Shown here: positions 1 to 5,533 of the stretch, piece by piece
Numbering within the stretch: position 1 is the first letter of the stretch
Layout: every line of letters starts with the position of its first letter
Assembly: GCA_016282415.1 (NCBI GenBank)
Contig: JAEEKO010000047.1
Location: forward strand, 1 to 24,483
DNA length: 24,483 bases
Source: Caryophanales bacterium
GTDB taxonomy: Bacteria; Bacillota_I; Bacilli_A; RF39; UBA660
Reading direction: 5' to 3'
The notes under the pieces: generated by a model
What the model was told of the DNA's origin: nothing
Seen by the model: only the letters and a program-made list of their open reading frames with translations
Database searches by the model: none
Position numbers and translations under genes: made by a program

Positions 1-363
1 GATAGTTTAGTTAAAGAACTAAATACTGATGCATATACTTTAGAAGATATTAAAAAGGAGTTATTAAATCCTGGTTTAGACCCTCGTGATATGTTAGAAC
101 AACCATTACTTAAAAGTAATATTTTAACGATTGATGATTTAAAAGTCGGAATGAAATTACAAGGTACAGTTCGTAATGTTGCTTCCTTTGGAGCATTTGT
201 TGATATTGGATTACATGAAGATGGTTTAATCCATATTTCAAAATTAAGTAAAGATTTTGTTAAAGATCCTCTTGATATTATTAATGTTGGTGATATAATA
301 GACTGCGTCGTTTTTAAAATTAACAAAGAAACCAAAAAGGTTGAATTATCTTTAATTGATTAA
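1..363 (+). CDS. tex: Tex-family S1 RNA-binding protein, C-terminal end (5' truncated)
   Basis: The gene is open from the first base of the window and ends with TAA, so only the last 120 residues are seen. The fragment begins with the linker typical of Tex (GLDPRDM, then a short Pro/Leu stretch). It continues into an S1 domain at fragment residues about 46-118: VGMKLQGTVRNVASFGAFVDIG, then DGLIHISKLS, then a closing VELSL strand. Tex is a cytoplasmic nucleic-acid-binding protein with helix-hairpin-helix, YqgF-like and S1 domains, linked to transcription and RNA metabolism; the upstream domains lie outside the window. An internal ATG at 91 is not the real start, because the frame and the homology extend upstream of it. 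Other S1 proteins share the domain, but the linker favours Tex. Confidence 0.88.
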   Translation, partial: DSLVKELNTDAYTLEDIKKELLNPGLDPRDMLEQPLLKSNILTIDDLKVGMKLQGTVRNVASFGAFVDIGLHEDGLIHISKLSKDFVKDPLDIINVGDIIDCVVFKINKETKKVELSLID

Positions 364-416
364 ATTCAACAATAATTTTGTTATCTACGACATAGAATAA
401 TGAAGGAGATGATAAT

Positions 417-1133
417 ATGGGAAAACAAGATAATCAAAAAATTCTTTTGATTAGTGATTATGATGGAACAATATCTCCTTTAAATTTAAAAGCAAATATT
501 AATGCAATTAGAAAGTTTATTGATGATGGTAATATTTTTGCTATATCAACTGCTAGATCTCGTTCTAGTATTTTAAAGAAAATAAGAAAGTATAATATCC
601 CAGTAAATTATATAACTAGTAATAATGGATCCGAAATAATGAATGCTAGTGGTGTAATTATTTCTGTATTTGAAATGAATCGTGGTGAATTAACCTTTAT
701 TCACAACCAATTGTTAGCAAATAATCCTCATGTTACCGATGTAGCATTTGTTAACAAAAATGGTAATGTGTTTAGAGGTGGGATTATTCCTAATAATGCA
801 ATTATGATTAGATGTACATGCCCATTATATTATGACTTAAGAAGTTTAATTGCTGAAATTCCGGGATATACCTGTTATCGTTTTGGTGCAACTTTTGAAA
901 TTAAACCAAGTTATATTGATAAATCATTTGCTGCTAATGAATTAATTAGTTATTTAAAAAATAAAGATAAAATAAAAGAAATAACTGAATATAGTATTGG
1001 TAATACTATGAATGATTATGAATTACTAAAAAATCATAATGGTTATGTTGTTAGTTATGGTTCGCCATTTTTAAAACGTAAGATTAAAACTAGAACTTCA
1101 AGTGTTAGTTCATTAATTGCAACTTTAAAATAA
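417..1133 (+). CDS. HAD-superfamily (Cof-type) hydrolase
   Basis: A 238-residue protein of the haloacid dehalogenase superfamily, probably a cytoplasmic sugar-phosphate or nucleotide phosphatase of the Cof/sucrose-phosphatase type. Motif I is D14-Y-D16-G-T, giving the nucleophile and the general acid/base Asp. A Ser/Thr-rich motif II follows (AISTARS near residue 44), then NNG typical of the Cof cap region. The C-terminal metal-binding motif is IGNTMNDYELL, with N199-D200; the usual GDxxND has become GNTMND, so one acidic residue is replaced by Asn196. A clear SD (aaggagatgat) sits just before the ATG. The gene stands alone between tex and a tRNA and ends in its own hairpin terminator. The substrate cannot be told from sequence. 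Confidence 0.8.
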   Translation: MGKQDNQKILLISDYDGTISPLNLKANINAIRKFIDDGNIFAISTARSRSSILKKIRKYNIPVNYITSNNGSEIMNASGVIISVFEMNRGELTFIHNQLLANNPHVTDVAFVNKNGNVFRGGIIPNNAIMIRCTCPLYYDLRSLIAEIPGYTCYRFGATFEIKPSYIDKSFAANELISYLKNKDKIKEITEYSIGNTMNDYELLKNHNGYVVSYGSPFLKRKIKTRTSSVSSLIATLK

Positions 1134-1161
1134 AAGCCTAAGTTTAAACTTTGGTTTTTTT
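1134..1161 (+). terminator. Rho-independent terminator after HAD hydrolase
   Basis: Arms AAGCC and GGTTT flank a self-complementary AAGTTTAAACTT core with one unpaired T on each side, followed by a T-run. It begins immediately after the stop codon of the hydrolase. Confidence 0.75.
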
Positions 1162-1171
1162 ATGATATAAT
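1143..1171 (+). promoter_or_regulatory. possible promoter of tRNA-Gln
   Basis: A perfect TATAAT lies at 1166-1171, 12 bases before the tRNA 5' end. The only -35 candidate at 17-bp spacing is TTTAAA (1143-1148), which is weak and overlaps the preceding terminator. The -10 is good; the -35 is doubtful. Confidence 0.4.
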
Positions 1172-1182
1172 TTAAGTGGTAT

Positions 1183-1256
1183 TGCCCCATGGCCAAGTGG
1201 TAAGGCGGTGGACTCTGACTCCATAATCGAAGGTTCGAATCCTCCTGGGGCAACCA
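1183..1256 (+). tRNA. tRNA-Gln (anticodon CTG), CCA encoded
   Basis: The acceptor arms TGCCCCA (1183-1189) and TGGGGCA (1246-1252) pair over 7 bp, followed by discriminator A and encoded CCA. The D arm pairs GCC with GGC. The anticodon stem is GTGGA/TCCAT around the loop CTCTGAC, which puts CTG at 1215-1217 and reads CAG (Gln). The T loop is TTCGAAT. The T stem GAAGG/CCTCC contains one A-C mismatch (1230/1244). The overall sequence resembles Bacillus-type tRNA-Gln, whose common form has anticodon TTG. Confidence 0.93.
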
Positions 1257-1306
1257 TAAATGATGTATAAAAAAAATAAAGGGACATATAATTTAATGGT
1301 GGATAT

Positions 1307-1894
1307 ATGGAAACAATACTTTTTATATTTTTAAAATTTATGTATTACAGCTTGATTGGTTATTTAATTGAAATAGTCTTTGCTTTTATTAAAGATCATA
1401 AATATGTTAATCGTGGTTTCTTAATTGGACCTTATTGTTCAATATACGGTGTAGCAGGGTTAGTATTATCTACTTTTAATCCTAATATGAACGTAGTTTT
1501 ATTATTTTTATTATCAATGGCTTGCTGTGGCATAATTGAAGGTGGTACCGGTTTCATATTAGATAAAGTATTTAATATGCGTTGGTGGGATTACAGTAAA
1601 GTTCCCTTAAACATTCACGGTTATGTTTGTTTAAAGTTTATGCTTTTATTTGGATTATTTAGTTTAATTGGGGTTTATTTATTAAATCCAATTTTCTCAT
1701 CATTATATCGTTATTTAGATGATAATGTAAAAATGTTAATATTTATTCCATTAGTAATCATTTATGTAATAGATTTAGTTGTAAGCACAATCTTGATTAT
1801 TAAAATTAAGAAAATTATTGATCCTAAAGATCGCAATAATACAACGTTAATAATAAATACTAAAAAGAAAATGCTTTTAGATTTCATTAGATAG
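1307..1894 (+). CDS. CmpB-like putative ABC transporter permease family membrane protein
   Basis: A 195-residue integral membrane protein with about five hydrophobic segments (near residues 4-26, 38-57, 60-80, 106-128 and 143-165). The conserved stretch SLIGYLIEIVFAF, then NRGFLIGPYCSIYG, GGTGFILD and RWWDYS matches the family annotated as putative ABC-transporter permease (ABC_trans_CmpB, PF06541). Despite that name, no transport substrate is established and no ABC ATPase is adjacent. The ATG start is supported by an SD-like ggtgg 6 bases upstream. A TATAAT at 1287-1292 could serve as -10, but I see no good -35; it may also be read through from the tRNA. A terminator hairpin overlaps the stop codon. 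Confidence 0.8.
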   Translation: METILFIFLKFMYYSLIGYLIEIVFAFIKDHKYVNRGFLIGPYCSIYGVAGLVLSTFNPNMNVVLLFLLSMACCGIIEGGTGFILDKVFNMRWWDYSKVPLNIHGYVCLKFMLLFGLFSLIGVYLLNPIFSSLYRYLDDNVKMLIFIPLVIIYVIDLVVSTILIIKIKKIIDPKDRNNTTLIINTKKKMLLDFIR

Positions 1895-1918
1895 TCATGG
1901 ATTGACTATCTTTCTTTT
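1890..1918 (+). terminator. Rho-independent terminator overlapping the stop of the CmpB-like gene
   Basis: GATAGTCA (1890-1897) and TGACTATC (1903-1910) form a perfect 8-bp stem with a 5-base loop, followed by a T-rich tail. The stop codon TAG lies in the 5' arm. Confidence 0.85.
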
Positions 1919-1930
1919 ATTAGGTAAAAT
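1902..1930 (+). promoter_or_regulatory. predicted sigma-A promoter for 1951 gene
   Basis: TTGACT (1902-1907) and TAAAAT (1925-1930) are separated by exactly 17 bp, just ahead of the next gene. The -35 element is part of the 3' arm of the preceding terminator. Confidence 0.6.
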
Positions 1931-1950
1931 TAAATTAGGATGTGATAGCC

Positions 1951-2469
1951 ATGAAAAACCGAATTAAATATGTTATAACGCTTGATATCTTTTTAATTAT
2001 AATTAGTATTTTTGGAATCTTAAATCCATTTTTAGGGATATTAAATATCAGGAACTGTTTATTAGTATTATTATTGAGTTATAGTTTTATTAATGCTTTT
2101 AAATTTATGCTTAAAAGAGATTATACTGATTTTGAATATTTATATTCGTGTTTAGCGGGCTGTCTTTTTTCTTTAGTAATGTATTTTATTAAAATTGATA
2201 CCAATCGCAATTTAGCATTATTTATTTTATTGTGGGTTTTTGTATCAACATTAATTAAGTTGATAAAATGTGATAATTATCATGATAATAACAATAAACT
2301 ATGGGTATCTAAATTAGCTAATATTACCATTTTAATGATTATTGGTTTTGTTACAGCAATTAATTTAGGTAATGGTCGTGTAGTTAATATTATTACCATT
2401 AGTTATTTTTTCTTTATTAATTATATATTAGATTTTATGCATGATATTTTTGAAATGATTCGAGGTTAA
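1951..2469 (+). CDS. six-pass membrane protein of unknown function (DUF308-like topology)
   Basis: A 172-residue, very hydrophobic protein with about six membrane segments (near residues 8-28, 33-52, 66-82, 89-107, 120-140 and 146-165) separated by short charged loops. I recognise no catalytic motif. The size and six-helix layout resemble HdeD/DUF308 proteins, but that is a guess from topology. I chose ATG 1951 over the in-frame GTG at 1942: the SD aggatgtgat covers 1942 and sits at the right distance for 1951. The methyltransferase follows after 3 bases, so the two are almost certainly co-transcribed and possibly translationally coupled. Confidence 0.7.
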   Translation: MKNRIKYVITLDIFLIIISIFGILNPFLGILNIRNCLLVLLLSYSFINAFKFMLKRDYTDFEYLYSCLAGCLFSLVMYFIKIDTNRNLALFILLWVFVSTLIKLIKCDNYHDNNNKLWVSKLANITILMIIGFVTAINLGNGRVVNIITISYFFFINYILDFMHDIFEMIRG

Positions 2470-2472
2470 AAA

Positions 2473-3327
2473 ATGAAATTAGTTAACGATTTTTATGATT
2501 ACCAATTACTTGATATGGCTAATGGTGAGAAATTAGAAAAGTGGGGGGATATTACTTTAGTAAGACCTGATCCAGAAGTTATCTGGCCGGTAAAAAGTCA
2601 TCCTGAATTATGGAATAATGTTGATGCCCATTATCATCGTAGTAATAAGGGTGGTGGCAATTGGGAAATCTTTAATAAGAAATTAACCAATTGGCAAATT
2701 AAGTATCGTGATTTAACCTTTAATTTGAAATTAATGGGTTTTAAACATACAGGTTTATTTCCAGAACAAGCTTATAACTGGAATTATTTAGATGAGGTTG
2801 TTAAACCAGGTGATAAAGTTTTAAATCTTTTTGCATATACCGGAGCTGCATCAGTTAAGGCTTTGAGTTTAGGTGCTAGTGTAGTGCATGTTGATTCTTC
2901 TAAAGGAATGATTGATTGGGCTAAAGAAAATGTTAAGTCATCAGGACTTGAAGATAAACCAATTCGATTCTTAGTAGATGATGTTTTAAAATTTGTTAAA
3001 CGTGAGATTAGACGTGGTAACAAATATGACATTATTATTTTAGATCCACCATCATTTGGCCGTGGTAGTAATGGTGAAGTATGGGATATTAATAAAGACT
3101 TATATGAATTATTAGATTTATTAACTGAATTATTAAGTGATAATTTTAAAATGGTTTTAATTAATTCTTATACGACGGGATTATCAAAAACCGTTTTAGA
3201 GAATTTATTAAATATTACAATTAATAAAAAAGTTAAAGGAACTATTACTAGTGATGAACTAGGAATAGCTATGAATAATAGTAATTTAATATTACCTTGT
3301 GGCGTTTATGCTCGTCTTACAAAATAG
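2473..3327 (+). CDS. class I SAM-dependent RNA methyltransferase, RlmI/RlmK-like without PUA domain
   Basis: A 284-residue methyltransferase. The N-terminal third (WGDITLVRPDPEVIW, then GNWEIF) and FKHTGLFPEQAYNW match the SAM-methyltransferase family that includes 23S rRNA methyltransferases RlmI/RlmK (PF10672). Motif I is VLNLFAYTGAAS and the acidic residue after strand 2 is HVDSS. Motif IV is ILDPPSFGRG. RlmI proteins normally carry an N-terminal PUA domain; this one starts directly at the core and is about 110 residues shorter. In motif VI, where RlmI has a TFSCS-type sequence, this protein has I-N-S-Y-T (230-234), and I see no Cys there. That argues against assuming 5-methylcytosine chemistry. 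Its SD (gaggt) lies in the end of the upstream gene. The likely target is rRNA, but the position is unknown. Confidence 0.75.
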   Translation: MKLVNDFYDYQLLDMANGEKLEKWGDITLVRPDPEVIWPVKSHPELWNNVDAHYHRSNKGGGNWEIFNKKLTNWQIKYRDLTFNLKLMGFKHTGLFPEQAYNWNYLDEVVKPGDKVLNLFAYTGAASVKALSLGASVVHVDSSKGMIDWAKENVKSSGLEDKPIRFLVDDVLKFVKREIRRGNKYDIIILDPPSFGRGSNGEVWDINKDLYELLDLLTELLSDNFKMVLINSYTTGLSKTVLENLLNITINKKVKGTITSDELGIAMNNSNLILPCGVYARLTK

Positions 3328-3339
3328 CATAATTATAAA

Positions 3340-3378
3340 ACCCTTTCATATATTTAAATGAAAGGGTGATTTTTTTTG
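3340..3378 (+). promoter_or_regulatory. terminator-like hairpin enclosing the spoVS SD
   Basis: ACCCTTTCAT (3340-3349) and ATGAAAGGGT (3358-3367) form a perfect 10-bp stem with an 8-base loop. It is followed by GA and eight T residues. It looks like the intrinsic terminator of the methyltransferase operon. However, the 3' arm AAAGGGT plus GAT is also the only SD for the TTG start of spoVS at 3376, and the T-run overlaps that start codon. The same element could end upstream transcription and mask spoVS translation on any read-through transcript. Confidence 0.8.
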
Positions 3379-3636
3379 GAAATATTAAAAGTATCTAGTA
3401 AATCTAATCCTAGTAAAGTAGCAGGTGCAATTGCTAATATTTATCGTGAAAATAAAAAGGTTGAAATACAAACCGTAGGGGCGGGTTCATTAAATCAAGC
3501 AATTAAAGCAATTGCTATTGCTCGTGGTTTCATTGCAACTAGTGGCGATAACTTAGTAGTTATTCCAGCTTTTAATGATATTAACATTAATGGAGAAGAA
3601 AAAACAGCTATTCGCTTAATCATCGAAGCTAAATAG
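3376..3636 (+). CDS. spoVS: stage V sporulation protein S
   Basis: An 86-residue protein that matches SpoVS over its whole length: MEILKVSSKSNPSKVAGAI at the N-terminus, then QTVGAGSLNQAIKAIAIARG, VVIPAFNDI and GEEKTAIRLIIEAK. SpoVS is a small Alba-like, probably nucleic-acid-binding protein needed for coat assembly and late sporulation in Bacillus. It also occurs in some non-spore-formers. The start is TTG at 3376, set by homology (MEILKV) and by the SD aaagggtgat 5 bases upstream. That SD is inside a perfect hairpin. A long terminator hairpin overlaps the stop codon, and the neighbouring gene converges from the other strand. Confidence 0.95.
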   Translation: MEILKVSSKSNPSKVAGAIANIYRENKKVEIQTVGAGSLNQAIKAIAIARGFIATSGDNLVVIPAFNDININGEEKTAIRLIIEAK

Positions 3637-3645
3637 CTGTTTTTT
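3599..3645. terminator. bidirectional terminator between spoVS and convergent gene
   Basis: ACAGCTATT (3604-3612) pairs with AATAGCTGT (3632-3640), extended by five A-T pairs. The 5' side is an A-run and the 3' side a T-run, so it can terminate on both strands. It contains the spoVS stop and touches the stop of the minus-strand gene. Confidence 0.85.
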
Positions 3646-4282
3646 AATGTCGATAAATAAAGGTTGCAATGATAATACCTAAATTAATAATTATTAAAAT
3701 AATACTGGCTATTGAAATGAATCCTAATTCATTTTGATCATCATCATACATATTTGGAATATTACGATGAAGCGTATTTTTCATTGCACTAGTTTCATTT
3801 TCGTAATCTTGCAGTATTTTTAAATAAGCTTCACGAAGCGTATCATCATTAATGGTTTGCGGTTCATCAATAACGTTTTTTAAATTATCACAAATATGTT
3901 GGAATTGCTCATTTAAATAAGTGTATGATTGACACATATATAGATGATTTCTGCAAAGATCTTCTAAAAAATATTTATCTAATATTTCATTAGCATTATT
4001 ACGATAATGATATTCTAAAACTTGTTTATTATAACGAGATAACCCTAAAATATAAGCTTTAACAATTTTAATGATTATAGTACTATTAATCATGCCAGCA
4101 CTTAAATCATTTAAGAACTTTGGTGATTTTATTAGCGGTGCAAAATTAAAATTGGTGACAATAACGCTATCTTCACCATTGGTTAATACTTTTTCATTAT
4201 GACCGTCAATAACTTGATCTTCAAGTACGGCATCTTTGATTTCGTATTGATATATATAGCAGAGAAATTCTACTGGACTCAT
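3644..4282 (-). CDS. tail-anchored membrane protein of unknown function
   Basis: A 212-residue protein I do not recognise. Residues 1-180 are soluble and mostly helical, with a Tyr/Asn-rich middle (YNKQVLEYHYRNNANEI) and a charged stretch around residues 140-165. The only strong hydrophobic segment is at the extreme C-terminus (IASIILIIINLGIIIATFIY, about residues 190-210), followed by RH. There is no signal peptide, so it is probably a tail-anchored protein facing the cytoplasm. The start is well supported by ggtgat three bases before the ATG and by a good promoter. It is the only long minus-strand gene in the window and is a single-gene unit. Confidence 0.75.
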   Translation of the reverse strand: MSPVEFLCYIYQYEIKDAVLEDQVIDGHNEKVLTNGEDSVIVTNFNFAPLIKSPKFLNDLSAGMINSTIIIKIVKAYILGLSRYNKQVLEYHYRNNANEILDKYFLEDLCRNHLYMCQSYTYLNEQFQHICDNLKNVIDEPQTINDDTLREAYLKILQDYENETSAMKNTLHRNIPNMYDDDQNELGFISIASIILIIINLGIIIATFIYRH

Positions 4283-4297
4283 ATTATCACCATAATA

Positions 4298-4326
4298 ATA
4301 ATATCAAAAAGTTAAGTTTTTTTCAA
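4298..4326 (-). promoter_or_regulatory. predicted sigma-A promoter of the tail-anchored protein gene
   Basis: On the minus strand, TTGAAA (complement of 4321-4326) and TATTAT (complement of 4298-4303) are separated by exactly 17 bp, upstream of a ggtgat SD. Confidence 0.7.
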
Positions 4327-4455
4327 TATTACCTAAATTTATTATTTTGTACTTTATTAATAATCAAAGATTAAAGTTCTGATTTAATATAATTAGATTT
4401 TTGTATTTGTTCAAACTTATAAAATAACTTTTTCGGTTTTTGACCATCTTTTTTA

Positions 4456-4479
4456 TTCGTGTTATTTATTAAACACGAA
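4456..4479 (+). promoter_or_regulatory. leader hairpin immediately before the ssb SD
   Basis: TTCGTGTT (4456-4463) and AACACGAA (4472-4479) form a perfect 8-bp stem with an 8-base AT loop. The SD (aaggagg) starts at its 3' foot and has no T-run after it, so it is not a terminator. It may protect or present the 5' end of the ssb mRNA. The rest of the 207-base spacer 4283-4489 holds the minus-strand promoter and AT-rich sequence with an isolated TATAAT at 4388-4393; I see no confident plus-strand promoter. Confidence 0.5.
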
Positions 4480-4489
4480 AGGAGGAAAT

Positions 4490-4822
4490 ATGTTGAATCA
4501 GGTTGTTTTGGTTGGACGTTTAACACAAGATCCGACTGTTGAAGAAACTGAAGGTGGACACAAAAGAACCGTAGTGAATGTTGCTGTTAATCGTGGTTTT
4601 AAAAATGCTGATGGTATTTATGAAACGGATTTTATTCGTTGTATTTTATGGAATGCCATTGCTGAGAATACAACAACGTATTGTCATAAAGGTGATGTCA
4701 TCGGGGTTAAAGGGCGCATTCAAACATCATCATATGAAAAAGATGGTGAAACAAAATATGCAATTGATATTATTGCAGAAAAAGTTACATTTCTATCAAG
4801 TAAAAGAGCAGATGAAGAATAA
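4490..4822 (+). CDS. ssb: short single-stranded DNA-binding protein (SsbB-like)
   Basis: A 110-residue OB-fold SSB: MLNQVVLVGRLTQDPTVEET, then VNVAVNRGF, DFIRCILWNAIAENT, GDVIGVKGRIQTSSYE and a final VTFLSSK. The SSB core is complete, but the protein stops right after it. It lacks the flexible linker and acidic C-terminal tip (DDxxF-type) that recruits repair partners in the main SSB. In Bacillus the housekeeping SsbA (172 residues) has the tail, while the competence-associated SsbB (113 residues) lacks it; length and ending here match SsbB. Its neighbours are not rpsF/rpsR, the usual setting of the essential ssb, which supports a paralogue. The ATG at 4490 follows a strong SD. Confidence 0.88.
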   Translation: MLNQVVLVGRLTQDPTVEETEGGHKRTVVNVAVNRGFKNADGIYETDFIRCILWNAIAENTTTYCHKGDVIGVKGRIQTSSYEKDGETKYAIDIIAEKVTFLSSKRADEE

Positions 4823-4832
4823 TCTGCTCTTT
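4803..4832. terminator. bidirectional terminator between ssb and XRE regulator
   Basis: AAAGAGCAGAT (4803-4813) and ATCTGCTCTTT (4822-4832) form a perfect 11-bp stem with an 8-base loop. It includes the ssb stop codon and overlaps the stop of the convergent gene at 4831-5022. Confidence 0.8.
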
Positions 4833-5022
4833 AAAATTCATCGTAGAAAAGATCATCAGGTTTAACATTTAGAATGTTAGCAATTTGTTTAGCTAGTTTA
4901 TAGGTTAAGGTTCTTTTCTTATTTTCAATTTGCGAATAAAATGGTTCACTTATATTTAATAATTGAGCCATTTCTTTAATCTTAATCTTTTTTTTAATTC
5001 TTAATTCTTTTAATTTTTTCAT
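4831..5022 (-). CDS. XRE-family helix-turn-helix regulator, minimal
   Basis: A 63-residue protein made almost entirely of one HTH_3/XRE domain: LRIKKKIKIKEMAQLLNISE at residues 6-25, recognition helix SQIENKKRTLT, then LAKQIANILNVKPDDLF. It has no sensor or oligomerisation domain, like small phage- or toxin-antitoxin-type Cro/CI regulators; no toxin-like gene is adjacent. I see no SD before the ATG. Instead a TATAAT lies exactly six bases upstream, suggesting a leaderless transcript. It is divergent from a second XRE gene at 5133, with operator-like GTTAAC sites between them, so mutual or autoregulation is likely (inference). Confidence 0.85.
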   Translation of the reverse strand: MKKLKELRIKKKIKIKEMAQLLNISEPFYSQIENKKRTLTYKLAKQIANILNVKPDDLFYDEF

Positions 5023-5028
5023 ATTATT

Positions 5029-5058
5029 ATTATAAACGCGTTATGATATTTAATACAA
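5029..5058 (-). promoter_or_regulatory. promoter giving a probable leaderless XRE mRNA
   Basis: On the minus strand, TTGTAT (complement of 5053-5058), an 18-bp spacer and TATAAT (complement of 5029-5034). The -10 ends six bases before the ATG (5020-5022), so transcription should start at or next to the A of the start codon. The spacer contains the palindrome AACGCGTT at 5035-5042. An alternative set (TTGTTA, 18 bp, TATCAT) lies upstream and would give a short leader without an SD. Confidence 0.55.
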
Positions 5059-5064
5059 GCAAAA

Positions 5065-5099
5065 GTTAACAAGTGGTTAACAATTTACTTTGAGTTAAT
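5065..5099. promoter_or_regulatory. GTTAAC operator-like sites between divergent XRE genes
   Basis: The palindrome GTTAAC occurs at 5065-5070 and 5076-5081 (centres 11 bp apart, one helical turn). A near copy, GTTAAT, is at 5094-5099. They lie between the two divergent promoters, where XRE repressors commonly bind. Their function is inferred from position and spacing only. Confidence 0.5.
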
Positions 5100-5114
5100 C
5101 AACCTACATATAAT
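5085..5114 (+). promoter_or_regulatory. possible promoter for XRE gene at 5133
   Basis: A perfect TATAAT at 5109-5114 lies 18 bases before the start codon. The best -35 is TTACTT (5085-5090) with an 18-bp spacer, a modest match next to the GTTAAC sites. Confidence 0.5.
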
Positions 5115-5132
5115 TAGTTCGTGGTGATAGGG

Positions 5133-5489
5133 ATGTTTAATGGTAGTAGATTAAAAGCCTTAAGAATTGAAAAAGGTCTAACTCAAGAAGAGTTAGGAAA
5201 AATGGTTCATGTTACTAAAGCCGAGATTAGTATGATTGAAAGTAACAAAAGAAGCCCAAAATTAACAACTATTATTGAATTTATGATGTTCTTTAATGTG
5301 TCAAGCGATTACTTACTAGGTGCTGATTCATTAATAAAAGAATATGAAAATCCTGATGTAGTTGTTACTGTTATGACTCAAGAAGAAATAACATTCATTA
5401 ATGAGTTAAAGAAAAATAAATTAGTTTATGATATTTTGTTAAATGATCCAAAACGTGGTGCATTATTAATTAATAAGAAAATTGGTTAG
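5133..5489 (+). CDS. XRE-family transcriptional regulator with C-terminal extension
   Basis: A 118-residue regulator. Residues 4-60 are a standard XRE/HTH_3 domain: LKALRIEKGLTQEELGKMV, then recognition helix AEISMIESNKRSP, then a helix ending in DYLLGAD. Residues 62-118 form a short C-terminal region with no family I recognise (EEITFINELKKNKLVYDILL), probably for dimerisation. I chose ATG 5133, which follows the SD gtggtgat by four bases; the GTG codons at 5121 and 5124 lie within that SD. It is divergent from the minimal XRE gene and followed after 44 bases by a membrane protein gene with no terminator between them. Confidence 0.88.
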   Translation: MFNGSRLKALRIEKGLTQEELGKMVHVTKAEISMIESNKRSPKLTTIIEFMMFFNVSSDYLLGADSLIKEYENPDVVVTVMTQEEITFINELKKNKLVYDILLNDPKRGALLINKKIG

Positions 5490-5533
5490 CATATTTTAAA
5501 TGTTTGGTGAGTATTCTTATATAGGTGATTCCT

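Noticed and set aside
4578..4865. Second-frame open reading frame overlapping ssb
   Set aside because: Lacks any SD, overlaps the conserved SSB frame and crosses its terminator.
4831..5489. Toxin-antitoxin module formed by the two XRE genes
   Set aside because: Both encode DNA-binding regulators; neither neighbour resembles a RelE, HipA, Fic or PIN toxin.
3644..5489. Prophage remnant suggested by SSB and two XRE genes
   Set aside because: No integrase, phage structural genes, att-like direct repeats or nearby insertion signs; composition is like the surroundings.
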